A stretch of 22,760 nucleotides of DNA, from contig NWUY0300011959.1 of assembly GCA_004151065.3 (NCBI GenBank), forward strand, positions 18,777-41,536, given 5' to 3'. The notes beneath the pieces are model-generated. The model searched no databases. It was not told where the DNA came from and worked only from the letters and a program-made list of their open reading frames with translations. The DNA comes from Larix sibirica. Taxonomy: Eukaryota; Streptophyta; Pinopsida; Pinales; Pinaceae. Numbering within the stretch: position 1 is the stretch's first letter; each line of letters starts with the position of its first letter. Below, piece by piece: positions 1 through 11,300 of this stretch. A program made the translations under genes and the position numbers.

Positions 1-36
1 TCCCGCTTCTCGCTCCCGCTTCTCGCTCCCAACAGC
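1..36. repeat. GC-rich 13-bp direct repeat at left edge
   Basis: Two and a fraction units of TCCCGCTTCTCGC followed by TCCCAACAGC, in otherwise AT-rich DNA. The reverse complement begins GCTGTTGGGAGCG and is closely related to 19680-19712 in the opposite orientation. It may be the edge of a larger minisatellite or of an unnamed transposon cut by the window boundary. Confidence 0.7.
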
Positions 37-605
37 ATAGCGTTGGAGAGCTCAGTTTCAGTCAAGCCTATTAACTTGAGTAGTGTTCACTACAAATAAA
101 TTGTAAAAGGCATCCTAAATTTGTGTCACACCTCTTTGTTATCCTTGGTGTAATGAACAAGATCCGGCTCCATATAGAAACTAAGCAACCGAGGGCTTCA
201 TACTTTTTCAAGCAAACAAGTTCAATACTGTCAAGTTCAAAATAAGTTGAAATACATCCATAAACCATTGCTGTGAAGGACTTGCATTTGATCAGTCCAA
301 ATAGGTAATTGGCCCTGTGAAGACAGGAAAAACCATTTTCCATCCATGGATTACACTATTACCAGCGCTGTTCTGAAAAAACAATAGTAATTTTTGCCGG
401 AAATGAGGGGAAAAGAGTGAGCTGCAGAAAATTCTTCAAAGATTTCCCTTAAATAAGCTGAAGAAACCTAGAAACAGTTCAAAGAAAAGAGGGTGTTGGT
501 GTTAAAAAGGGTAAAACCATAGGAATCTGTTGCTGTCTTGAAACAGAGTTTGCAGCCCTGGAACAACCTAAAACAGTACCGGGTAGAGAAGGAAGAGTTC
601 ACATT

Positions 606-618
606 AGCTCTGATACCA
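606..618 (-). other. Retrotransposon primer-binding site (tRNA-iMet type)
   Basis: The minus-strand sequence TGGTATCAGAGCT matches the standard plant copia primer-binding site over its full 12-base core. It abuts the CA end of the LTR with no spacer. The match and its position are seen directly; use as a primer site is family knowledge. Confidence 0.8.
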
Positions 619-744
619 TGTTGTGATCACAAGGAGATGGAAGATCTACGGTGAAGACCTCAGTAAATCCTGATCAAAATAAGATAAGTTACCACAAGAA
701 GATAATTACGCTGAAGGCGTTTTTTCTATGGATCGTCTAAGAAA

Positions 745-942
745 CCTATAAAAACATATCTAACCTCTGGGGTCAAAGACCTAGGATCTAAAGTCTATCG
801 TCTAAGAAACAAAATCAAAGGGATTGGTAGGTACATTTAGAAACAATACATAGTTGGATTGCAAGTGCTACTCCTATAAAAGCATATCTAACCTCTGGGG
901 TCAAAGACCTATGATCTAAAGTCTATTGTCTAAGAAACAAAA
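745..942. repeat. 70-bp direct repeat inside the LTR (period 128)
   Basis: Segments 745-814 and 873-942 share CCTATAAAA(A/G)CATATC, then the CTCTGGGGTCAAAGACCTA core and TCTAAGAAACAAAA. They have only a few mismatches. A third shorter piece, GTCTAAGAAACCTA, lies at about 734-747. These are repeated modules inside the copia-type LTR. Confidence 0.8.
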
Positions 943-1310
943 AGATACAAACCTGGGAGTCCAAGACAAGAGAGTATACCTCTCAAGAGCTTGAGATTTG
1001 AGAGAAATGTCTCGATTTGAGGTGTGAGAATGTGCACAAGGTTTGGAGGAGCTATTTCCTGTTGATGATGAGGAGAAGAAACTCCTAACCTCCAAATCTG
1101 TACTGGTAGTAGGTGGTCTCTCCTACCATCCGAGGCTGAAGTGAAGAAATCCCTGATGGAGGTTGTCCTGGTGAGGTTTGGAAGTACTGGAATATCTGGG
1201 TACAGCATGCTGCATGAAAGAGGCTGTTCTCTACTGAGATCCAGATGAGTGGGAAGGAGGGTGTCTGTTGTCATGGAAATCATAGCAGATTTATAAGGGC
1301 ATTCAATGTT

Positions 1311-2284
1311 GATTACAAGATAAATAGACCCATACCATATTGCACCTAAGAAGCGTAAATGTGCTTGAGGAAGAGATCAAACATAACTGGGATGATCACA
1401 CAATAACCAAACACATAAACTTTAATAAAGGTGCACCATATAAGAAATGCACATAGGCCTTTATCAAATAATAAACGAATGATAAAAATGATGAGTGTGC
1501 TGCATGCATACACATACATTAGGGTTGGGCTGCTAGATCCAAGAGGTTGACTAGGTCAACCTTAGCCGAAAAAGCCAAATAAAGAAAAGTACAATAAATG
1601 GGTTAGTTACCTATGTGTAGGCTTATTAAAGCCATCAATACATCACTATAGTAAGTTGGCACATGGATTCAAGTGAAGATTAACCACATAATCATAACAG
1701 TGTGAACTGCGATAAAATTAAGTGTGTTTCAGTGAAATTTAAAATTTTAACTGTAACATATAAGCACTTAGGTATCTTCTACATGTCTGATCATTTCTGA
1801 TGCAAGCCAGTCACATTTTGGGACTGTAAATGCATGACTAATATGGATTTATTCTCCATATGCTTTGGAGTTTTAAGACTTGGGCCATTTGAACTAACTT
1901 GAATATCATTACTGGATTTGTAGTTACTGTAAGTTATCTGTTGGGATTTTTTTCTCTCAGTGGTGGCACAAGATAGCATGATATTTTATTAGTATATTGC
2001 TCCATTGTTGCGTTAACATTTTTGAAATTTAGTATTTTTTTTCTCATGTTTAGTAGCAAAATATCCTTTTGAGTTTCTCCGTTCATCTCTTCATATGTCC
2101 TTGCTTGCACGCGCATTTTTAGATGTATGTCCATGTGCATTGTTAAATACAAGATTTTCAAGTGAGAATACATAGACAAAGATGAAATTTCATTGCTATT
2201 GGCATAATAATGATCGTAAGTTTTGTAAATTTTGCCCATATTCATATCATTTGATTATTCCCTGACTCCATTCATTTTGTCTAG
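1311..2284. other. Intronic sequence upstream of exon A
   Basis: Nothing coding is seen. The outer part of the minus-strand LTR probably extends into it. It contains a 15-base palindrome at 1546-1560. Minus-strand open frames of 62 and 103 codons (1979-1791 and 2245-1934) show no recognisable family and look accidental. Confidence 0.4.
1546..1560. promoter_or_regulatory. Palindrome containing paired W-box-like TTGAC cores
   Basis: GTTGACTAGGTCAAC is a perfect 7-1-7 inverted repeat. It carries TTGACT on one strand and TTGACC on the other, both W-box cores recognised by WRKY factors. It is probably in or near the copia-type LTR; regulatory function is only a possibility. Confidence 0.3.
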
Positions 2285-2351
2285 GTGGGTGGAAGGAATG
2301 GCACCTGTTTTTACTCGTGCAGCATGGCAGTGTGCATGGCACCTTATCCAG
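2285..2351 (+). CDS. DUF707 exon A (WVEGMAPVF...WHLIQ)
   Basis: This is a 67-nt exon: one base completing a split codon, then 22 codons starting WVEGMAPVFTRAAW and ending CAWHLIQ. The acceptor is TTTGTCTAG|G and the donor CAG|GTAAAA. The segment matches the conserved 'VEIMAPVFSR.AWRC.WHMIQ' block of DUF707 proteins known from other plants. Because the first base finishes a codon (probably a Gly before Trp, as in family members with CTGWVE), the preceding intron is phase 2. No exon ending in the right way was found between 1 and 2284, so that intron probably reaches beyond the left edge and contains the copia-type element there. Confidence 0.88.
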
Positions 2352-5300
2352 GTAAAATTGCTTTGTGAAAGGTTGTTGCTTGTCTTGTTATAACAATTTT
2401 GTAAAAACAATTACAAACATACAATTATCTTGATCAATTTATATTGTTGAAAGAAAGATGCATAAAATGGAGGACTATGGCTTTTGGAACACCAGATAGT
2501 TTCCAAAATCTCTAAACCCTTAACAGCAATTTTTTCTCCATCAAAATAGAGGCCACACGAGCTCTTATTTTACAATTCTAGCATTATAGGAATATGCTAT
2601 TTTTAGTGTCACTCTTTAACCTTTCTAAAGATTTTCATTTTATTAAATGTGGTCAAATTTCATGATAATGAATTCTCATAAAATACCATAATATCAATCT
2701 TCACAACACAAGTGTTGGAGGAGCAAACTTATTATAAATCTGTGTTTATTGAATGTTAACTTCACATTAGTAGACATTAATGTTAGTGCCAGTGGTTAAT
2801 GATATGTGGCCACTGTAACATGTAAGGTTAGTGGTTTGTTGGTTGACCACCATACACTACCTTGGGTGCTATATAATGATGTAATGGGGGATCCATGGGA
2901 AGCAGTTGCCTTGGGATCTTGATCATGTAATTGCTAAACATCATTATTATTGGGTTTGTGCTATTTTGTTTTGCACCCTTATAAAATCCTGCATGGTAAT
3001 AGAGCGATTACTTGATCCAGAGGCGACTAAGAATTGTGCTGAGGCAAAGTTTGACACATCAAAATTTGTCCATGTTCAGCATAGTGAGAGATGTAATGAA
3101 AAATTCAGGGGGCATCTAGCGACATTTTGCATACATATTGAAAGTAAAGTTATAAGTTACAAATTCATAATCTAACAAAAAACAAGCAAGTTAATTTTTA
3201 AAATTTCCTACCTATAAATTTTAGAAAAACTTAAGGTTATAAAATATTTGAAGGAGAAAGTAATAGATGGCAATGATAAGATAAATAATGGAAACATAAA
3301 TTTGAAAGGTGACAAAATATCAACACCAGTTGCTAGAAATTGAATGATGAAGCCTCATTATTCTCAGGATATTTATGTAATTAAGCACTAGCAATTCAAC
3401 AAATGGAGTCAATAAGATTATTGGATGACGACAAGCAAGCATATGATTGTTGACAATTGGTAGACATGAATATTTACAAGCAATGGAACTTGGCCACAAA
3501 ACCCGAAGGATGGGACACCATATTTGCAAACCCATGAATTTCATTAGTAGAGATGGTTTTTCTTGAAGAAATATAGAATAGTAGACCTTGATACTTAGAA
3601 ATTCTAACGTTAGGGAAATAGAGTACCATTATACTGAATTTCTTAAGATTACAAATATACAAGACATTTGTTTTCAAATATACAAACAAGAAATATATGC
3701 CACCGCAGACAAATCCAAATAAGTAAGAATGAGAATATTGCATTTGAAAACAACATAGAGCGATTGTTGTTATGTCCATAAATTCTGAATGAATTGACAA
3801 ATTTCCAGTTGGACATAGATGTTGTCAAGTGAGAATACAGGTGAAAACATGCTGAGCAAAAATTATGTTTGAAGAAAACTTTGAGAGATTGTCCAGGTTT
3901 TCAAACATATTTAGAGAGTTGTGGTATCGGGGATGCTTGCTGAAAATTGAGATGCCTTCAACTGACAAGAAATTGGAGATAGGGCATGTTGCTTGCCCTA
4001 GAGTTGCCTAAAATTGAAATTCAGAAATAAAATCACTCGTCTTACATGAAATTAAAACCAATAGTCTAGGATAGGCACATAATCAATTTTCAATTATGAG
4101 AAAAAGGGTATAATTTTGAAGATGATCTTGTCAAACTAAGACATTGGAAATGATGAGGTGCACATGATCCTTGACATAACAATTAAATGTTTCTCCCTGA
4201 AGTTTTTGATATTTGTTTTGGTTCGCATGATCTATTTTTCAGTCAGGTAGACAAAATTTTGTAATTGTAATATTGGGTCTGGCAAGCTCAACAGGTGTGT
4301 GCATCTACGTTGGAAATAGCCATTCCATCCCTAGGCATTGAAAAAACAAATCAGTGTTGAAATGAGTGAAATTAAACATAAAAGTTGATCATCCTCAAGA
4401 AGTAAAGTTAAGAGATACTGTAAAAAAATTGTGAACAGAAGGTTGTGATTATCCCAAAGAAGAAAAGTTAGAAAATGTTGTAATAAAGCTGTGAACAAAA
4501 GGTTGTGAGTATCCCTGGAGCCGAAAGATTATTTTCAGGTGCAGTGAACAAGATTATTATACACAAGATGACTTAGTTGATCCAAAACAATCTGATTTAG
4601 CTGTGTAAAGAAGGCAAATAAATGGCTATAACAAAATAGCCAAAGAAGCATGATAAGACAATGAGACTAGTGAGATTCGCAAAAGCAGTAAAAATTCAGG
4701 ACATTTGATGAGCCTAGTTGGTTCTATTAGTTATTTTGTGGTTACTGTGACTGGTTACCCAGGTGATTTGGTGACAGAGAACTAATCCTTAACGCAGTCT
4801 TTAGAGCAAAGGTAGATTAGAAATTGGAGGAACTTGAGTTTATAAAAAGTGTTAATCAATGTGTGCAATTCTTTCTCCAACCCATAAGCCACTTTGGCCT
4901 TTATCGTGCATTGTTTGGACGTCCTTGTTCTTTGGAGAGGAACTTTTCGTTATCTTCTTCTTGATTTTCTTCTTCTTTTCATCTCCTGCTATATGTCATA
5001 CCAGTTTTGGTTTACGGTTCTTTTTCTACTTGCCAACTCATGCTTTTCATTTGTTGAGGATTCTCATAAAAATACAGCTCTACTAATAATTACTTTCATA
5101 TTGATAGGATCATAAAACTTGAATACATTCGATTCTGTATTAGAATCAAGAAATATATGCCTTCTGTTCTTGTCTTCTAACTTATGTCTAGTCTATTTTG
5201 GGATTTAAGCATCTGCTAAATAACCAAAAGCAGTGACGTTCTTTACTCATGGCTTTCCTAGGAAGATAAACCACGAACTGCCCATGGAGGGCTCCTATTC

Positions 5301-8300
5301 GAAAGAAACATTGGGTCTATATCTCTTTTTCCCAAAATCGATTGCCAAGATGTCTCTCCTTCAACATGGTTGGAACTGTCTCTGTTATAGTTTTGCCATT
5401 GTGTCAACATCAATTATTTATTATCTGATGCCTTGTTTGTTGCAAAAATATAAAATTTATTTGACTCATGCTTAATTCTTTGTAACCTGCAACACCAATG
5501 CTTTGGGTTGTTTGAGTAAAAAACATGTGACAGAATATCTTACACCACCAAGAGACATCATGAAGCAAAGTACTGAGAAGTTTGGTTGGATTGAAGCCAG
5601 GTTAAGCACAAAGAAACTTGAAATAAAAGAGGCACGATCTTGAATCGACAATGACACTACACTCACACCTGAATTGGAGAAACAAGTCTAGTTGGACACA
5701 TTAAAATTGAAAGGACACACACTAAAGGGAAAAATGGTAGTAAAGGACAAAATGCTACCATAACACAAAAGCACTTATACTATAAGATGAAATCACGCGT
5801 GAGAATATTAATAAACACAAAATATGATGAGCATTGGTGATTCTTGAAGAAAGTGCTCATCATCCGATGACAATCACGGTCCTTCAACGTTATTGTGGCT
5901 TCTGTGACAACCCTCAAAGCTTTCAAAGATGCGATGTTTGTTTTGTGCCACTTGTAAATTGTCTTGCTATGGAGAAATTTGTTGATTTTGTTCAATATTA
6001 ATTAGGGAGGTTCCTTTTGTAATTCAATGTACTTTTCTTTGCCCACAGTTATGGTACTTTGATTGCAGAAACCATGGTAGCCATGTTCCTATGTATAAAA
6101 AAATTGGAAACTAGAAATGATAAGAAATGGGTTTGCAGAAGTGGTTATCACAAGGTTCCAAAATGTATTGGAAACTTGGTGTAGACTTCTGATAAACCAT
6201 ATGAAATGGGGGGAATGCCTAGAAATGGTTTCTAGAAATGGGAGCAGTATTTTTCATTAAATTCGTTATTCCATTCAAATATAAAAATTACAAAACCATA
6301 GACAATTATTTTTCATTGCAAATTTAAATTTCATCTCTATTGATTTTTGTTTCATCATGATACCTATAAGAAGCACAAATAGGTGGTAGATTGTTTCCCC
6401 ATGTTCTTAAAATTGGAATCAAGAAATGGCACAAATGGGTTGTTTGTAGAAGTGGGGACAAATTAACAACTAAAACCTATTGTCTATTGTCTATTTATCA
6501 AATTCATTGTTCCAATCTTGGTATTAAACATTAAATTAGAAAACAGAATTTACAACTTGAATCTGAATGGCATATACAAAAAGACTTAATTGCAAAATTA
6601 ACTAATTTTTCCATGATACATATATGCAAGAATTTGTGAATGCATGTCAAAATGCCTAATGGCAACATCAGGGCACACTATAAGCTATACAACTATTCTT
6701 AGGCGATGCTTCAAGATCTAGGTCATCACCATCTAGTGTTAGTGATGTATGTTCTTCCTTCTCTATTGGTGGATGAACAATGTTAGATAATCCATCTCTG
6801 TTTCACCCAATCTCATCCTTATCAAGCTGTCGTGCATCAATCTCACATTAAGTTGCCGGAACTGGCAATTAAGTTAGTTTGTTCCTCTCTAGTTGTCATA
6901 GGTTGATATTCATATAAACCAAAATTTCTTCCTTGTTTGCTACTTGCATATTCCTCATCAGTTGTGCTCTTCTACATCAACATCACAATAAGTTGCTGGA
7001 CTTTGCAGTTAAGTTAGTTTGTTCCTCTCTAGTATTCATAGGTTGCTATACATATAAACCAAAATTTCTCCCTTGTTTGCTACTTGCATATTCCTCATCA
7101 GTGAGTGAATAAAGTATTATGTGCTCCTATTCCTCTTGCATACAGAGGCATCGACAACTTAGGACATCAATCTAATAGTTGGATACTGAATGTTTGGACT
7201 TTGGAGTATGATTGGGCCATTGTTTCTCTATCCGTTTGTTGCAATTTTGACTCGAGTCATTCTTCACCAAACTGAAGCAAAGAAGCTGTGTTCTAATCTA
7301 GTAGGCCTCTTTTGGAGGATACATCTTTGAAATGATTCCATGAATCCTTGTTTTAACTTGGATATTGCATGAATCCTTGTTTTAGCTTGGATATTCTTGT
7401 TTCCTGTTGAACATTTTGATTTTTTGTGATGTTGCATATTTTTCAGCGATCTTTTCATCTATGCTGAGAACTACCAGTTTGAAAACGATTTCTCATTGAA
7501 AGCATAAGAAGTATAGATTACATCTTTTTTGCAACTACTGTTCATGTCCATCCTGGAGCCAGCAGAAGTGTAGCCTTGAAAATTGAAATCTAATTCTGTT
7601 TGCTTTGAACAATTTTTCCTCTTTCTCAATAGTAGTAACATTAAAGGACATGTGTATGCACTTTTTTACTACTTTTTCCCTAGAGATGATATGAACTTCC
7701 GTTTTGGCTGTAGAAATTGCAGTTATTATTGGCAAGGAAATGACTAGTCTATTAAATATGTGCAGAATGATCTCATTCATGGATGGGGTATGGATATGAA
7801 GCTTGGATATTGTGCACAGGTCAGATTCCTACATTTCTGGATGGTTTATTTTTGGTTACTTTAGCAGATAAGTAGAAATACATACAAAGACAGGTCAATT
7901 GTGGTGGTATAGTTTTCCATTGGTCGTAATGTTCGTAGCTATTTTAAATTCATGCATTGTCATGGATTGTGACATTGTGTATTTGTATCAATGTTTTGGC
8001 TTGATCGCTGTGCCAACGTATGCATTAGTGGAGAGTTTCTGTTAGCTTTTATCATTTTCCATTTTATTAATTTTTATGTGACAAGCAAGCTTTTGGTCAA
8101 CACAGGCAAACAAGCACTTTTCCTACAATGAGAATTTATTGCAATGAAGCACATATGTTTAACATGGTCATGGAAGCTATCCTTTGGCTAAGCAGCTGCG
8201 ACTGAGTGTATTATTCTGCCAAAATCTCTATGATTTGCACCTGGCTACAACTGCAATAAATATCTACTTATGTGGCCATGCCAGCCCACGAGAAAGGGAA

Positions 8301-11300
8301 CACTGTCTCTGGGGGATTTGAACCTTGGTGGGCAGAATAGCAACACCCCCTCTTTACCAACTAACGAAGCTGCCGTTGACCACAAAAAACTTTTGAACAA
8401 ACAAATTTGGCCCTAGTCCTCTCAAAGAAATGTAAATTTGTTACAATAGACCTGTAGAGTAATCTGTTTGGATTATACAGTGAAATTCTCTGCCGTGATA
8501 GCCAAGCTTCAGATTCAAAGGTGGATCACATTCAATTCAAAACTTAAAAGGGATACATTGACCATTTGACACAATATTTGTCTTGGAACACGACAGTCTT
8601 AATAGGTGCACTTCCAATTAATTAACTTAACTCAATAATGTAATTACAATTACGACCCACTTTACATGATTGTGATTTTGTCCCTTTTACCAAGTGTTAG
8701 TGTGATAACTCTTGGCCATCTCATTTACCAAGTGTTAGTGTGATAACTGTTGGTCATCTCAAAACAAAACAAAAAGACAATACAAGGAAGGAGATGCATA
8801 ACCTCAATTATCATGCTTGCTTTAACACTTCTGACAGATTTTTTCAGAATGGTAGTGCAGATATCACGGTCAAACCCACAGGAATGAAGCCATATCCTTG
8901 GCCTAAGTTGTGGATTTCTTCGACTGAACTACATATTTTTTTTGAGGTAATTATTCTGGGGAAAACCCTCGGGCACTTCTCCTCATTTCGAGGATGATAT
9001 CTTGGGTATCCCTAGATTCTCCAGGGCACGAGGCCAGGTCAACAACAGGCACGAAGCCTTTACAACAATATACTCATCATGAGCTCAACATGTTACTTGC
9101 TGGAATAGAACTGGTGTGGAGGATAACACTCCATCCCACAACCACATGAGCTAGACCCAATTGACATTGAACTGCAGATTACTGTGTAGTGGGACCATAC
9201 CCTAAACATTCCATAAAGGTGGTGGGAATGACTTTAACATCCCCCATGTCCTAGATGATGTCTCCATTGAATTCAGAATGTTCCCTAGGTGGACCTAGGT
9301 ATATTAAACTGTAAACACCATAACAAAGGGTATGAAGGGTTTTTCTGAGGCGGCACATCCCCATGCTACATAGGTCTATCCTTATGAAAAAGGAAACTTC
9401 TGCTATTCGGGGCTTTGACATGGAAATTGACACTAACCATAGAATGAAAATTAACTTTGTTTGCATCCAAATTTGCTTGAGCTGGAAGGAAACAGAGCTT
9501 GTCAACTCTCAAGCATTGCAAAATGTGATGGGAGGGTCTGCCTCTGAAAAACAAAACCACCAACAATGCTATCTGGTTTCTTTGATGGACACCATTGACT
9601 CTTATAACTGTCTGTGTTTCATGTGAGTAGATACCAATGAACTAATAGCAACTTCACTATCTCAATCTTTTGCTGGATCTATGAATTATGTCTTGTTCAC
9701 TATTCTACAATTTTGAAATCCTAGTTTTCCTCTTCACTTTTCAGTGTTCACATATCGGAGTTGGAACTTCTGGGCACAAATCACTGTTCCCCGCTTTCCA
9801 AGGAGCCAAACTTCTGCTTGTTCCTTCCCTTCGTGGAAGGCTCTTTATCCTTGAAAACAAAATAATGGAGATTGATGTTGTTGAAATCCCACCTTAGAAC
9901 AAATCTACTTTGAGATACTCTTTGGGGACATAGTCCATGGCACATAGCTAAAAGAAGGGTAATTGTAATAGGCTGCAAGATTTTGATCCAGAGCCTCTCC
10001 ACAAGTTATATCTAAAGCAAGTGTTTTTCCTAAAGAGAGAATTTTGAGGAAGTATACTTTTTGTCTCCATAATTCTTTTTTAAATTGGAATTTTGGATTT
10101 ATTTATTATTTCAAGAAGTATACATTTCTGCTAGTCTTGTCACTATGCAAAAGGATACTTCTGCTACTACTATGAACTTTGACTTTGGGCATGGCACTCA
10201 CAATAAATCTAAACTAAATTTTGTGGCAAACAAAAATTTCCTTGAGCTACAAACATAAAGTGCTACTCTACTCCTAGGCATCTCCAAAATGTGATTGGAC
10301 GGTCTTTTTCCGAAACACAATACTACTACTGCCGATGGTTAGTGCCTTCTTTGATGAACACAAGCGACGTATACTCTTATTTGTGTTTCCTATGGATAGA
10401 ATCCGATGGACTCTTTGACTTTTAATGCCTCAGATTCAACTTGGCAACACCATATAAAAACATGGTATTATGTTTGTCCTATGCCTCTATCCACCAGAAA
10501 ATATTTATATCAGGGAGACAGAGGTGAATGGTCGTGATGCTGACTCCAAAAGGTCCAAGGAGTCTAGCTAAATTATTTGTACTCCATATGCTTAGTGCCT
10601 TTCAGCAGGGACTTTTCCGAAAATATTTTGCAGGTTCTTTAGGAGACATATTGCGCTGTACTCCCATTCTGTTATAGATACATCTCCCTTCTTTGGATTT
10701 GCCTTGATGCATTTTACAGCCGGAACCCTTATTATTGAGTCATTCATGGATTTGTATCTAGAAGGTATCTTCCATGTCCATTCCTTATGTCTCTGGGACA
10801 TTTTCATGTCATATACGTCCCTCGTCCCACTGCACAAACAACAACTCCATCCCCACCACAAAATAAAATACATCAACATTTCTAGCAATCTATGTACATG
10901 CATGTTCTGTATAGTCAGATATGTTTGTAGAAATCTGTCAAACTCTATCCACTTCTTGTTCCTGGAAAGCATTTGATATGGCATTGGTGAGATATGTATC
11001 ATTTCTAATGCGCTATGCTTAGCGATTGTATTAGAATTCAGTTTACAAAATATTCTCTTTGAACATCATGGAAGATTATTCACAACTAACTCTGCTTCTC
11101 AATGGAATCTGAATCATGTTATAAAACATTTATTCTGTATATCTTTATAACACCTATTTTTATATATGCTGTACCCAGCTATATTGTACTGAAAATTTTC
11201 CAGTAACTGATATATTCACATCTTTACCAATATGGGTATAGTATTTTATATATCTGTATAACATCTATTTTTATATATGCCGTACCCAGCTATACTGCAC

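Larger units (their letters stand above)
37..1310 (-). mobile_element. Ty1/copia-type element, minus strand: internal 5' region, PBS and LTR
   Basis: Read on the minus strand, the sequence at 618-606 is TGGTATCAGAGCT, the classic plant copia primer-binding site complementary to initiator Met-tRNA. It directly follows ...CACAACA at 626-619, so the LTR ends in CA at 619. The LTR runs toward higher coordinates, with a TATAAAT-like promoter on the minus strand near 1290-1297. Its outer TG end was not resolved and probably lies beyond 1310. The internal region runs from 605 toward the left edge and has a 90-codon open frame (343-71) that I do not recognise as gag. Stops elsewhere suggest a decayed or non-autonomous copy. 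It sits upstream of exon A, presumably inside a DUF707 intron. Confidence 0.65.

Noticed and set aside
930-1283. 117-codon minus-strand open frame as a gene
   Set aside because: It falls inside the copia-type LTR and has no recognisable family; more likely a chance open frame in LTR sequence.
1-2284. Upstream DUF707 exon ending before WVEG
   Set aside because: No plus-strand segment with a matching peptide and a phase-2 donor could be found.
2906-3175. 89-codon plus-strand open frame as a gene
   Set aside because: Spans the end of the candidate LTR and its primer-binding site; no known motifs.
8305-8382. Functional tRNA gene on the minus strand
   Set aside because: A- and B-boxes are present but acceptor and anticodon stems do not form convincingly; a SINE head fits better.
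8740-8997. 85-codon plus-strand frame, duplicated at 15088-15345
   Set aside because: Starts inside a 38-bp tandem repeat and shows no known domain. The two copies are identical because of the recent duplication, not because of selection.
9688-9897. 69-codon frame with an internal splice-like TTTTCAG as a possible exon
   Set aside because: No family recognised and no partner exon. It lies between DUF707 exons B and C, whose peptides join directly, so it is not part of that gene.
10592-11002. 136-codon minus-strand open frame (and copy at 16940-17350)
   Set aside because: Longest open frame in the window but no recognisable domain, lies over old non-coding repeats, and its presence twice is due only to the 6.3-kb duplication.
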